From positions 2,234,001 through 2,298,000 of the forward strand of contig NC_088319.1 in the NCBI RefSeq assembly GCF_910592395.1: a stretch of DNA of 64,000 nucleotides, in the 5' to 3' direction. The notes below the pieces were generated by a model. It did not search any database. It saw only the letters and a program-made list of their open reading frames with translations, and had not been told where the DNA came from. This DNA comes from Lineus longissimus (lineage: Eukaryota > Nemertea > Pilidiophora > Heteronemertea > Lineidae). The first letter of the stretch is position 1. Every line of letters starts with the position of its first letter. The translations under genes and the position numbers were made by a program. This document shows, piece after piece, positions 47,259-58,982 of the stretch.

Positions 47259-48330
47259 ATGTCAACTTGTAAGACAAAGTACACGTTACCTTTCAGGGGA
47301 AAAAACTATCAAAGTACAAGCGTAAAGGTATGATAACTATCAAGCCGCCCGTTTCTTATGATGTTGGCAAATATGAAAGCATAAATTGTTTATATGATTA
47401 TAATTCGAAGACAATCGTTTTCGTTCAGGAAATTCATCAGGACAAATTCTGGGTGATTAAAGATATCTTAATTTACAAACCTACTAAAGGTGCGATTGAT
47501 ACATATTTCAGGCTGGTTAATAAAACGTCGGCATCGTCGGTTATATTTGTGATGTTTTTTAGTTTCTTATATTACATGCAAATGGTGTTCATGGACTTGA
47601 AAGGAAGGCACGGCGAAAGAGATTCGTATATAAACTATTTGATATTCTGTCGCATCAAGAAACTGAGCTCATCATGCCACGTAATCACCCATGTTCTGAT
47701 AAAAACAAACGTAAAGTTTCCAAACCAGTCATCTTTAAAGACGGCTTAGTTATCAGTTGCAGGAAGATCTGGGAGGCGTCACTTTTCGTCAGCATATTCC
47801 GCATAATATGGCATAAAGGATATGGAAAACTCATACCAGTACAGAATTTAAATAAGGGAGAGTTATCCATCGTTCTTTACACGAGAAACGGCTATTGTAT
47901 ACATATATATCCAGCTAGCAATTCGCAAAGATTGACCTTTCGTCTATTTTTATACTCAAAATTTACTCCCCACTTGAAGTCAACTTTTTATCGAAAAATA
48001 TATCCCGGGATCATTTGGAGTTACCACGAGAACTTATCAGCTCTTGTAAGTTTGTCGTTCAAAAAAAATGGATTTCTAAGTTCTGTTAGAATGTTTAGAA
48101 TGGTTTGTTTTCCAATTGTCATACGGCATGAAAAGGAATACAAGTTTTGTGAACAGATACTACATGCTATCGTTATTAGTTCCATTCGGTACAGACAGGC
48201 CAAAGATGTGCTTTTCGTGCTTGACAGTGGCGCGCTATTTCCAGCTATTCCATCGAGTATAAATAAATTACGCAGACATAGGAGAAAACTATCCTTTACT
48301 CATTTCAAATTGTATCAAGCAGTTGAATAG
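47259..48330 (+). pseudogene. Older copy of the 358-codon ORF, broken by frameshifts
   Basis: This matches the intact ORFs at 56,322 and 61,023 along its whole length. The ATG at 47,259 is followed by a 1-bp loss, so the first codons run out of frame. The frame is good again from the internal Met at 47,330 (MITIKPPVSYDVG) to about 47,610, where losses around GGCACGGCGAAAG shift it. The remainder continues in another frame from about 47,674 to the shared stop. With two frameshifts it cannot make the protein. The encoded family is not recognised. Its divergence from the palindrome arms exceeds the divergence between the arms, so it split off earlier. Confidence 0.8.
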
Positions 48331-48353
48331 GATGTACAGACACAAAGAAGGAG

Positions 48354-48600
48354 CCTTTTCCGACTTCTGACCGGTTTCTCTCACTTTTTCCTGATTTATC
48401 CGACATTATAGCCCCATTCAACATACGCCTTTGATCTTTAATGACCTATTTTGGGGAGCCCTAGTAATTTCACCGACGGATTTTCTCGAAATCCGACCTT
48501 TCAGGGAAATGTCTGATAATGTCGGACTTTAGTCGGATAAATCGAAAAAGGTTAGGGAAACCGTTAACATGGTAAAGAAGTCGGGAAAAGTTTTCTTCTA
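48354..48600. mobile_element. TIR element downstream of the ORF (copy in the old unit)
   Basis: CCTTTTCCGACTTCT near the left and AGAAGTCGGGAAAAG at the right end are inverted, with GATTTATCCGAC and GTCGGATAAATC paired further in. The same element sits at the same place in both palindrome arms, so it predates the duplications. Confidence 0.6.
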
Positions 48601-51500
48601 GTGAAATCTACATGAGTTGGCTAGCAGTGCGAGCATAGATGGATATCTGCTGACCTCACGGCTGATTTGAAATTATCATGCGCGCGCACTTGCGAATCCC
48701 TTCTTTTCTGAAGAAAAGTTGCGACAAACCGTCCTCCTGTTGATGTATATCTCGATAACATAATGATGCTTAACCGGTGATGTGCGGCTGTTATTGTGAC
48801 AAAATTGTTTCTAAGTTTTTTTCTAAAATATTATGCAAGTCACGAGATAAACCCCTCGTATCCAAGTGACACCACCAACGATCGTGCGACGTTGATATCG
48901 TAACATCATGCCATCCCCTCTCTTGATATACGAGTATGCGCGCGCAGCCAACGGTAATGACGTCAGCATGACGTTATTTTTGTAGACAAATATATATATC
49001 TATATGACGTCAAAGGTAGAAAATCTTGATATTGCTTGAGCCATTTCAGAGCCGATTGAAAGATTTCTGGCTCTGTATGGATTTGCAGTCTCTGAATTTT
49101 CTGGAGTCAGTTAACGTTTCTCACTGCTTTCAAAGTTCGTTGTCAAATGAATAAACGACCCAGCCTGTCCCACATTAAAGCACATATTGAGTGCCAACAT
49201 TTAGTTTCTTTAGTCATAGAGTGGATATTAAGTTTGGTATGCAGGAGAGGTCAAACCCGAAGTCACTATTCATGTTTGGTTGATGCTGTCTAAATCTGTA
49301 CTGATTCCAGAAGTTTGTCCATGCTGTCCGACCCGATTATTTCGGAGATCATTTCCGAAATTTCTCAAGGCGGTCACTATTTAGGCTTTTCAAAGAACAT
49401 TAGATAAATAACATATCCGAGTATTTTATCTTTAGCTACTTGGCTGTTACCATAATTTTTATTTGGACTGCTATATACCACCTTATCTGTGTACAAAATC
49501 AAGAAGTGTTCTTTTGATTTGTCTGTCTTAACTGTATGGCGTTTTGTTTTTGGAAGTGACTACTTGACAAGCCCGGCTTTTTTTACCAAACAGCGACTTT
49601 TTCTTGTCCTGAATAGAGAGCCGAACTCATTAATATTAAAGTAAAGTCTCCAGCTCGCCAAACAGGGTAGATTTTTTACCTGTTTGGCAAGCCCGGCTGG
49701 CCGAACAGGGTGGCTTTTTAGTGCTGTTTGACAAGCGGCTCTCCAAACAGGACAAAAAAAGATGACTGTTCGGCGAGCGGCTTGCCAAATAGACCCGGCC
49801 TATGTTTCTCAACAGTGTCCCACAAGATTGCTTCTTGTACGTGCACACATAGTATTTTCGTAAGAAACTTGTCAAATCTGGTAATTTTCTTAGTTCAGAT
49901 CTTAATCAAAAATCTTACAATAATCTTGTGGAGAATTTTTATCGGGATTTTCATATAGTCGGATTCAGAAGTAAATGTCACTGTGCTTTTAGGCCGCTGT
50001 GCTTAAACTACTGTACTGGGCCGAAAGTTTGGTTTTTCTTGAACCGAATTTTTGGGACCAAAGAGTATTTTTATATTTAAGTTGCCATGGTTACAAAATA
50101 ATTTGTTTGTATTCATTCGTTTACATTGACGCAGTGCATTGATTTTTGACATTTTCTGCTCTGTACTGTCTATTTATCGACGAACTTTGATAAAATCGTC
50201 AGGCTATTTTTTCATCTATCTCTTCAAACGTTTCAAGGTGCACTTTGAAAAAAATTATATTCTTGATTTGCAAATCTCTTACCCAAAAATTAAGTTGGGT
50301 CCTGTATATATGTATGGTGTATGATTATAGATAAGGCCTATGGATTAAACTGATTTTAAGTCATTGATTTCCATTGATCGACTATCGAGTACGTCCAAAA
50401 AACGTTACACAGCAGCTTACAATAACAATTGGATTTCAAATTATTTTGATAGGTGAATGCGAATGTTGCTTTTGAAAATTAGTGTTGAATTCATATCACT
50501 GTCACTCGATGTCGATGAATGCAAGGCTCCAAAGATAAGGCTTGGCAGAGTCGACGATCCAAAGCAGTGGGACTTCCGTGTTTTGGTACACCAAAAACAG
50601 TTTCTGATCGTCTTCGTTACACTGAGTGCTCTCTGCAGGATTTATCCACACACACTGCGCACGCCAAGGACCCAGCCGCTTAATCGGCGTTAGAGAAAAT
50701 TATATCATTTCAGTAAATTTCATTCAGCGCAGTCGCCTTATCGGTGTCAATAGAGCGTTGATGTTAATTCTTTATGCTACTATATATAGTACCGGTACGC
50801 CTGAATGGGAGATATCGCATTGTTGGGCTCCGCTGGTGGCTGTCGTTAACGCTGTTGGGTTAATCGGTTAAAGAGCCCTGAAAACATTAACGTTGTTGCG
50901 TGTGCATCTCGAAATCGGATTTAGAGAACGATGGTGGACATCGAAGAATCATCGGCGCGTGGATTATGAAAATCCTTCAATTTTAAGCCTGCAGTACACT
51001 AGCCGCCAACTTTGGCGACAAGAAGCGTTCGGCTGACGCCTCTCGACGCCAAAGTTGGCGGCCAGTGGATCCCGGTCAGACCACACCTGCCCAGAATTGG
51101 CGTTCAGTAGCGTCTTTTCCGCCACTTTAGGCTGCCATTTTGAAATCGTGTGACATCAAGACGCAAGCTGATTGGCCATAGCCTCGCCGCCGACGCCAAG
51201 TCAGGGGGCCATCCGTAGCACACCTGGCTTCTTCTTGCGTTCAAGCTCTGCGACACGCATCAAAAATCAAACATGTTAGATATTTGGCGTTTAGTTGCGG
51301 CAAGTGGCGTCAAGTCGCGTTCGCCGTCGCCGTTCGTAGCAGACTAGGAATTTTTCAGGCGTTCAGGACTCTTGCGGCAAAAATGCCTGTGAACGCCGAA
51401 GTTGGCGGCTGGTGTGCTGCAGGCTTTAATCAGATCTACAACTGCAACGACGACTTTAGATTCTACGCAGGTCAAAAGTTCAAAATACTAAAATACCTGG
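48601..51500 (+). repeat. Remainder of the older 4.4-kb unit, with insertions
   Basis: 48,601-49,340 matches 57,659-58,420 closely. After that, matches are shorter: about 49,861-49,975, 50,320-50,400 (GTGTATGATTATAGAT), and about 50,938-50,980 (CATCGAAGAATCATCGGCGC). They are separated by unrelated sequence that must be insertions. One, at 50,987-51,424, is a clear MITE. 49,560-49,795 is full of short direct and inverted CCAAACAGG / TGTTTGGCAAGC motifs. No intact gene is present. Confidence 0.65.
50987..51424. mobile_element. 438-bp MITE with 30-bp TIRs and TTTAA target duplication
   Basis: GCCTGCAGTACACTAGCCGC pairs with the inverse of the right end, GCCTGCAGCACACCAGCCGC, continuing into CAACTTTGGCG. 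TTTAA flanks both ends (50,982-50,986 and 51,425-51,429). It splits the older unit just where the 59-codon Cys-rich ORF of the palindrome arms would lie. A second internal hairpin (CCGCCAACTTTGGCG and inverse) is at 51,002-51,061. Confidence 0.85.
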
Positions 51501-51601
51501 ATTCTGGAAATGCAATTTTTATGTAGGTGCAAACTGTGAAAGCTGTCAAAATGATTTTAAAACCAAATGTTTTTGTTTTTTAATTTGGGATATTTTAAAA
51601 T

Positions 51602-51771
51602 AGAAATTGACAACTCACTGTCGATATTGATTGTCTCACCAAAACCGCTCGGATTGAGCTGAAATGTTGGCCAAAACCTCGGCTCTGTACTGTCTCGGAC
51701 TTCGTTTAATTTTACCTCCACTCTCGCGGTTTTGGTGAAACAACCGATACCTCAAGTTCGGTATCAATTCC
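51602..51771. mobile_element. 170-bp foldback MITE, GAAATTGA...TCAATTCC family (copy 2)
   Basis: It has the same borders and size as 46,701-46,869. The internal arms pair less well (CACCAAAACCGC with GCGGTTTTGGTG), so it is older or from another subfamily. Confidence 0.7.
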
Positions 51772-52522
51772 TTAAACTAAGCTGGGTATTGTTGGATTAT
51801 CTAGGTGTAACACGGATGTATAGCACTCCATCCGTGGGTGTAATAATGACATATTGGTGCCGTTTTTACACAACATGAAAAAAGGGACACCAGTGAGCAT
51901 CGCATCGACATCGGAACAACATCTGAAAAATGACCCACGTTTACACGACATCGCAGAAGAAAAGAATCTAGACTTAACTCGTATACATGATGTCATGAGC
52001 ATTTTCGTAATTTAATTAGGTCAATTTCGATTTCTCTGACAAATTGCGGATATTAATTCCATACGCAAAACGACACTCGGGTGAAGTCTGACATCTCTGA
52101 AATCACGCGAGTGTGATTGCGTATTGGTGGTTGATAAAGCTTGGAATCAGTGAAACCATGTAACCTGTGCTAAACCATGGAATAGTCAGTACTTAACCGT
52201 GGAATCACTGTGCAAGTACCGCGTGAAATCGGGTGCGTTCCTTCCACGATTTATACCCTTCCAACTGCCAATCTCGTCCCAGCTGACTTTATTGATAGCA
52301 ATTTGCCAGTAGTTCCAGAAACCACCTTTCTGTGGAGGATGACGTCATCATGGAATGCATTTGAAATGCGTTGTTGTCGTTAAAAACAAACATATATTTA
52401 TGACGGGCCGCAATTGCAAATATCTAATGATTTCTTTTCAACGAAAGCAAAAGAAAGGTTTTGTGATTGTTTTGTATTCTATATACTAAAATAAAACATT
52501 TTTATTAGAAGAATCATTTTTA
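51772..52522. other. Intergenic region, no recognisable gene
   Basis: Nothing recognised in this stretch on either strand. Confidence 0.45.
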
Positions 52523-54392
52523 CGGTGGCTGGGAAAGGACATGGTGATTTTTATTTTCAATGACGATAATAATAATAATAATAATAATAATTTATTTGAT
52601 TTAAAGTGCTAAAATAATGGTGCATACATTTTCTAAGCACTGTACATAATATTAAATGAGTACATTAAAAGTGGTGATTTCATGAGGATAAAAAACAGTT
52701 TAAAAACATCCGGAAAATATCAATATTTAAAACATGTATGGCCTACTCTGAATATGTTAGGATAAAACGATGAGTTTTGAGTTTACTCTTAAAAGTGTTT
52801 AGCACAGTGACATCACGTAACCAGCTTGGAAGGGCGTTCCACAGCCCCGCGGCCCGGACACACAGAGATCGATCCCCGAAGACCCCATTTGAACGTGGGA
52901 TGGCAAGGAGCCAAGGGTCATCCGAGGACCGAAGTCTGCGGCCGGGCGCACGGAGACTGAGAAGTTCCTTCATATACTGTGGGCTCTCCTCATGATGGAT
53001 GACCTTGTGGGTTGTGAGAAGAACTTTGTAGTCGATACGTGATGTCACCGGCAACCAATGAAGAGATTTTAAAATAGGGGTTATGTGCTCTCTCTTTTTG
53101 GACCTGGTTAAGAGGCGAGCACTAGCATTTTGTGCTTTTTGAAGGCGCTGGATTTCACAGCCCGGTAATCCGAGCAAAAGACCGTTTTGGAAATCCAGGC
53201 GAGATGTTATTAGCGCATTTATTACTCTGGCACAGGTGGTATTGTCCAGGTATCGTCTGATCTTTGCTATTCTATGGATCTGATAGTAAACCCCCCTCAC
53301 CACTTGGGACACCTGTTGTGACATAGACATGTTTGCATCAAAAACAGCACCAAGATTTCGAACCTGAGATGAGGGAGTAACAGAGGATGATCCGATCTGG
53401 ATTGAAGGAAGTGGCTCAAGTCTTGACAGCTTTCTCTTCGACGCAATGATGAGGAATTCAGTTTTATCATCATTGCCCTTCAAGTGATTGGGGCCAAGCC
53501 ACTCCCGAACATCTGCTACACATGATTCAGCCTTTTTAATGGCAAGGCGGAGCCCTTCTGGTGTGACATCGAACGTATCATATAATTGTATGTCGTCCGC
53601 GAAGCCATGACGACACATGTCATGATTTTCAATGATTGCCGCAAGGGGTTTGATGTATATAGAGAAGAGTATAGGGCCAAGCACGGAGCCCTGTGGCACC
53701 CCAGAGAGGAGAGGCATTTTGTCAGACTTTTGCCCTTGAACGAGCACCGACTGAGTTCTCGAGCTGAGGTAGGATTTAAACCACTCCAAGGCTGTCCCCC
53801 TGATACCAAGCTTGTCCTCAAGTTGTGAGATCAGAAGCTTATGGCTGATAGTATCAAAAGCAGCAGACATATCAAGGAGGATCAAAATCACACCCTGCCC
53901 CCTGTCAAGAGCCACATCGATGTCTGCCTTGATACGCAGTAATGCCGTCTCCGTGCTGTGTCCAACTCTATAAGCAGATTGTAACGGATCATACAGGCCA
54001 TGCACCTTCATATGCAACACGAGCTGCTTCGCCACCACCTTTTCAATGACTTTTGATAGAAAAGAAAGATTGGACACAGGGCGATAGTTTTTGAGGATAT
54101 TGCAATCCAAACCCGATGTTGATTTTTTATCTCAGGCGCCTGACTTACTAACTCAGGCGCCTGACTTACTATCTCAGGCGCCTGACTTACTATCTCAGGC
54201 GCCTGACTTACTAACTCAGGCGCCTGACTTACTATCTCAGACGCCTGATTTACTAACTCAGGCGCCTGAGTTACTATCTCAGGCGTCTGACTTACTAACT
54301 CAGGTGCCTGACTTACTAACTCAGGCGCCTGAGTTAGTAATAAACATCGTCATTGAAAATAAAAATCACCATGTCCTTTCCCAGCCACCGTA
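52523..54392. mobile_element. TA-flanked MITE (copy 2) split by an L2 insertion
   Basis: The left end TACGGTGGCTGGGAAAGGAC (52,523) pairs with the right end GTCCTTTCCCAGCCACCGTA (54,392), continuing into ATGGTGATTTTTATTTTCAA and TGACGAT on both sides. TA is present at each border. Inside, 54,132-54,340 is an array of about ten CTCAGGCGCCTGACTTACTA-like units. A 1.55-kb retrotransposon fills the left half. Without it the element would be about 315 bp, close to the 7216-7478 copy. Confidence 0.85.
52565..54117 (-). mobile_element. 5'-truncated L2/CR1-type retrotransposon with a 455-codon RT frame
   Basis: Read on the minus strand, the frame starts abruptly at LDCNILKNYRPVSNLSFLSK, inside the RT domain. 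It holds LLDMSAAFDTI (catalytic Asp at about residue 80), GVPQGSVLGPILFSIYI (137-153) and the FADDIQLY box (170-177). It ends with the L2-type tail (LHWLPVTSRIDYKVLL, LRAPGRRLRSSDDP, RAAGLWNALPSWLRD). The 3' end is an ATT-type microsatellite tail (52,565-52,592). There is no endonuclease. The RT frame is open for its whole length, so the insertion is fairly recent. It lies in the left part of the TA-type MITE, with CGAT at both borders as a likely target duplication. Confidence 0.93.
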
Positions 54393-54817
54393 CAGTTTGT
54401 ATATACAGTATAATGCTCTGATTAAGCTTGGTAGATAGGACAAACATGTACACGGGAATCACTAAAAAAAATGTGTCCGCTTAGAACTGGTTACATCACG
54501 AAAATATCTCTGCATCCCTCGATGTGTACATGAAAATGTACGAAGTCGCTCACCTTGAAGGAATTCGTTCTCATTTTTCATCTCCAAACCCGGCTAAAAC
54601 CTTCGGTAATAAATCTTCTTATGCGTTTCTGGTCATATTTAAGATGATGTGCGGATCAGTGCCAGCCGGTACTGCATGATGTAGTCGATCTTCTCTGTAT
54701 CACCCTGTATGATCACACCGCTTCGTAGTTCAATTAGGCCCCGTGTGGTGGCGTAGTAAGCGGAGCGCTGATTGGTCCATATTATGGGTGTGTGGTGGGC
54801 GTGTCGTGACGTGCATG
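54393..54817. other. Spacer between the split MITE and the palindrome
   Basis: No gene or repeat recognised. Confidence 0.45.
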
Positions 54818-55230
54818 CCCATATTTGGGAGATCAGTAATGTACACTGGATGCGAGGTATGACTGGGTTGTTCTAAAATATAGATTGTTGAATCGGATAT
54901 GCGACTGATTTCGAAACTACCGTCAAATTCCGATCTGATCATGTAAAAATAATCTCCAAATATTGATTCGTAACCACCTTAGGTTCCAATGGCATTATTT
55001 CATGTTTTTATGCATTTTTAGGACTGATTCCAAGGTTTATCACTGGTTTCAAGGTTTCACTGATTCCAAGCTTTATACTACCTTGTGTATTCATCCTTCG
55101 CCGCAATCAGAAAAGAGGGCGATTGACATGAAGAGAGAATACAGCATCACGTCGAAAATATTCACCATTGTTCACGTGCTCTTGCAACAGAGCAGGTCCT
55201 GGGTGTCCAAAACTAGTCACAAACGGGCCT

Positions 55231-55366
55231 CAATCTCCCAATGCGAGGACTAGCCTCCATTTGCTGCCCGGAAGTGACAAACCGGAACAGGCCAAATGTA
55301 CGCTAGAAAACAGTGCTAGTATCACTAAGCAACCATTACTAATCCCATAGCAAGGCTAGGAGATTG
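55231..55366. mobile_element. CAATCTCC...GGAGATTG MITE in the left arm
   Basis: Ends are CAATCTCCCAATGCGAGG and CTAGGAGATTG; the interior ACAGGCCAAATGTACGCTAG is shared with 10,732-10,847. It stops two bases before the ATG of the signal-peptide frame, so it forms the immediate upstream region of that gene. Confidence 0.65.
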
Positions 55367-55368
55367 CA

Positions 55369-55768
55369 ATGGCCCTAACTTACTGTATACCTTCGAAAAA
55401 CGCTGCGATTTCATGCGACGGGAAAACGTTTATACAACCAGCCCTTTTGTTGTTTCTCCTTTCAATTCAGCCGAAAGTAGATTCCTGCAATACCCCGCCA
55501 GTTGATCCATCGATCATCCATAGAGATGCTGTCAGGGGACTACAAGTATTTTCTGAAACTTCGCGGAGTGATTGCCAAGTTTACTATAATCAGACATAAT
55601 CAGATGCGGTCTGTATGTGAATGTGCCTTACTTTGCCTGTGGATGACCTCATGCAAACTAATCAATTCCACGTCAAGCGGTATATGTCGATTGAGCATTG
55701 GAACGAGAACATGTATGGAAGAGAAGGATATTCTAGACTGGCAGAATTATTCTATTTTTCAATCAAAG
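55369..55768 (+). pseudogene. Signal peptide plus PAN/apple-like exon, left arm, frame broken
   Basis: Frame 1 from ATG 55,369 encodes a leader with a hydrophobic core (PALLLFLLSIQPKVDSC), typical of a secreted or membrane protein, and continues to about 55,600. A second frame, open after a TAG at about 55,481, carries KFTIIRHNQMRSVCECALLC, WMTSCKLINSTSSGICRLS and DWQNYSIFQSK, the Cys spacing of a PAN/apple adhesion domain. It ends at a good donor, AAAG/GTGAGG (55,768). Leader and PAN region lie in different frames with no plausible intron between them. The same break is in the right arm, so it predates the duplication. Either the gene is dead or translation starts at an internal ATG without the leader. 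Confidence 0.55.
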
Positions 55769-56321
55769 GTGAGGCTCCTAATTGATTTTAATTTTAGTAT
55801 CCATTCGGACATACCTTGGAAACTGCGTCCGTCCCTTTTCAGACTTCAAGACTTCAGCAACGCTATAAGAGCAGCTTTTTGGAGGAGAGTCGGCATTATT
55901 CGACACTTTCCTCAAGCAGAAATCATGGAGGTCTCCCTGCCAGGTGACCGGTCTTGACTAATCAAAACCCTGTATGCGAACATGGCCGTGCTGTCTGTGC
56001 CGATCAAGCATGATAGCTCTCTTCCGATTGGTCACTACATCTGTGATATATAACGTGATGATGAGAAGTGGCTTCTCACTAATACCTTTAATCTTGAGAT
56101 GCCCGAATAGGCCAAGTCGCTCATTAGCTACGCGGAGAACATATAATAGAATGTAGACTTTTTTGTGGGTAAGATTCAGTTAATACAGAACCAGATCAAA
56201 GCTTTCTCGGTCAGATTCGGAAGTTTCCTAGTGTTGAATCCAGATAAACTCTGATGCGTGCGTTCATATCCCACTATTGCAACAGGAAAGCATTTAGTTA
56301 CCTACGCACTATTTCTTAAAC

Positions 56322-57398
56322 ATGTCAAATGTGCGAGACAAAGTACACATTACCTTTCAGGGGAAGAAACTATCAAAGTACAAGCGTAAAGGTATGATAA
56401 CTATCAAGCCGCCCGTTTCTTATGATGTTGGCAAATATGAAAACATAAAGTGTTTATATGATTATAATTCGAAGACAATCGTTTTCGTTCAGGAAATTCA
56501 TCGGCACAAGTTTTGGGTGATTAAAGATATCTTAATTTACAAACCTACTAAAGGTGCGATTGATACATATTTCAGGCTGGTCAATAAAACGTCGGCATCG
56601 TCGGTTACATTTGTGACGTTTTTTAGTTTCTTATATTACATGCAAATGGTGTTCATGGACTTGAAAGGAAGGCGCGGCCGAAAGAGATTTATAGTATATA
56701 AACTATTTGATATTCTGTCGCATCAAGAAACTGAGCTCATCATGCCACGTAATCACCCATGTTCTGATAAAAACAAACGTAAAGTTTCCCAACCAGTCAT
56801 CTTTAAAGACGGCTTAGTTATCAGTTGCAGGAAGATCGGGGAGGCGTCATTTTTCGTCAGCATATTCCGCATAATATGGCATAAAGGATATGGAAAACTC
56901 ATACCAGTACAGAATTTAAATAAGGGAGAGTTACCCATCGTTATTTACACGAGAAACGGCTATTGTATACATGTATATTCAGATAGCTATTCGCAAAGAT
57001 TGACCTTTCGTCTATTTTTATATTCAAAATTTAATCCCCACTTGAAGTCAACTTTTTATCGAAAAATATATCCAAGGACCATTTGGAGTTACCACGATAA
57101 CTTATCAGCTCTTGTAAGTTTGTCGTTCAAAATAAATGGATTTCTAAGTTCTGTTAGAATGTTTAGAATGGTTTGTTTTCCAATTATCATACGGCATGAA
57201 AAGGAATACAAGTTTTGTGAACAGATACTACATGCTATCGTTATTAGTTCCATTCGGTTCAGACAGGCCAAAGATGTGCTTTTCGTGCTTGACAGTGGCG
57301 CGCTATTTCCAGCTATTCCATCGAGTATAAATAAATTACGCAGACATAGGAGAAAACTATCCTTTACTCATTTCAAATTGTATCAAGTAGTTGAATAG
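56322..57398 (+). CDS. 358-codon ORF of unknown family, left arm
   Basis: The frame runs from ATG 56,322 to TAG 57,396-57,398 and encodes a basic, aromatic-rich protein without a signal peptide. Visible features are KYKRKGMITIKPPVSYDVGK near the start, a hydrophobic patch TFVTFFSFLYYMQMVFMDL (about 106-124), a basic GRRGRKRF stretch, and a basic tail (KLRRHRRKL). I recognise no known domain. CCTTTCAG at about 56,359 could be a splice acceptor, making this the last exon of a longer gene that begins with the PAN-like exon; ATG 56,395 is an alternative start. A 1.1-kb open frame kept in two copies and traceable in two broken ones is unlikely by chance, but current function is unproven. Confidence 0.6.
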   Translation: MSNVRDKVHITFQGKKLSKYKRKGMITIKPPVSYDVGKYENIKCLYDYNSKTIVFVQEIHRHKFWVIKDILIYKPTKGAIDTYFRLVNKTSASSVTFVTFFSFLYYMQMVFMDLKGRRGRKRFIVYKLFDILSHQETELIMPRNHPCSDKNKRKVSQPVIFKDGLVISCRKIGEASFFVSIFRIIWHKGYGKLIPVQNLNKGELPIVIYTRNGYCIHVYSDSYSQRLTFRLFLYSKFNPHLKSTFYRKIYPRTIWSYHDNLSALVSLSFKINGFLSSVRMFRMVCFPIIIRHEKEYKFCEQILHAIVISSIRFRQAKDVLFVLDSGALFPAIPSSINKLRRHRRKLSFTHFKLYQVVE

Positions 57399-57421
57399 GA
57401 TGTACAGACACAAAGAAGGAG

Positions 57422-57658
57422 CCTTTTCCGACTTCTGACCGGTTTCTCTCACTTTTTCCTGATTTATCCGACATTATAGCCCCATTCAACATACGCCTTT
57501 GATCTTTAATGACCTATTTTAGGGAGCCCTAGTAATTTCACCGACGGATTTTCTCGAAATCCGACCTTTCAGGTAAATGTCTGATAATGTCGGACTTTAG
57601 TCGGATAAATCGAAAAAGGTTAGGGAAACCGTTAACATGGTAAAGAAGTCGGAAAAAG
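57422..57658. mobile_element. TIR element downstream of the ORF, left arm
   Basis: CCTTTTCCGACTTCT...GATTTATCCGAC at the left pairs with GTCGGATAAATCGAAAAAGG...AGAAGTCGGAAAAAG at the right. It is about 237 bp and has no ORF. It begins 24 bp after the ORF stop and could supply the transcript end. Confidence 0.6.
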
Positions 57659-58982
57659 TTTTCTTCTAGTGAAATCTACATGAGTTGGCTAGCAGTGCGA
57701 GCATAGACGGTTATCTGCTGACGTCACGGCTAATTTGAAATTATCATGCGCGCGCACTCGCGCCTCTCTTCTTTTCTGAAGAAAAGTTGCGACAAACCGT
57801 CCTCCTGTTGATGTATATCTCGATAACATAATGATGCTTAACCGGTGATGTGCGGCTGTTATTGTGACAAAATTGTTTCTAAGTTTTTTTCTAAAATATT
57901 ATGCAAGTCACGAGATAAACCCCTCGTATCCAAGTGACACCACCAACGATCGTGCGACGTTGATATCATAACATCATGCCATCCCATCTCTTGATATACA
58001 AGTATGAGCGCGCAGCCAACGGTAATGACGTCAGCATGACGTTATTTTTGTAGACAAAGATATATATTTATATGACGTCAAAGGTAGAAAATCTTGATAT
58101 TGCTTGAGCCATTTCAGAGCCGATTGAAAGATTTCTGGCTCTGTATGGATTTGCAGTCTCAGAATTTTCTGGAGTCAGTTAACGTTTCTCACTGCTTTCA
58201 CAGTTCGTTGTCAAATGAATAAACGACCCAGCCTGTCCCACATTAAAGCACATATTGAGTGTCAACATTTACTTTCTTTAGTCATTGGGTGGATACTAAG
58301 TTTGGTATGCAGGAGATATCAAACCCGAAGTCACCATTCATGGGTGGTTGATGCTGTCTAAATCTGTACTGATTCCAGAAGTTTATCCACGCTGTCCGAC
58401 CTGATTATTTCGGAGATTGTCAAGAATTAGAGTATTATTCACTAATTCTTAGCATTGTAGAATCTTTACAAGAAACATGTAAGACTCTTGAAAATGTCAT
58501 TCCTATCGGGATTTTTACCTAGATCAGAATTTCTGCTAGACAATGGTATAGATCCTGCGAGACGACACGTATAACGTGTACGATTATAGATTAGGCGTAT
58601 GGATAATATTGATTTCGGTCATTGATTTGCATTTATCGAGCATCGAACACACCACAAAACCGTAACGAAGCCTCTTCAAAGTTTTCAATTTAGTCTGGAT
58701 TAAAATGTGAATGTGTGGTTCTAAACAATTATATTTTTAATAGCGTTATCGCCATTCAATAAATTTCATTGTGACGCAAACTCTTGAGCAGGTTGTCTAC
58801 TGGTGTTCGTAATGACAATTGTGTTGAGTCCTTCCGCTAACATTGTAGACATAAATGAAATTTACTGCAAGCGATATCGCGTAGGTGAACCAACGTTGGT
58901 GTTTGTGTCTGACACCGCTTGAGCAACTGGGCACATGGTCTGTGGTTGTTGGCGTAGCGAGGTGTGAAAAGGTTAAGCATTC

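Noticed and set aside
50457-50693. EGF-like domain suggested by DVDECKAP
   Set aside because: The remaining Cys pattern of a calcium-binding EGF domain is missing; a four-residue match is not enough.
54091-54438. Open frame with repeated LLTQAPD/LLSQAPD
   Set aside because: It is the translation of the 20-bp palindromic array inside the MITE.
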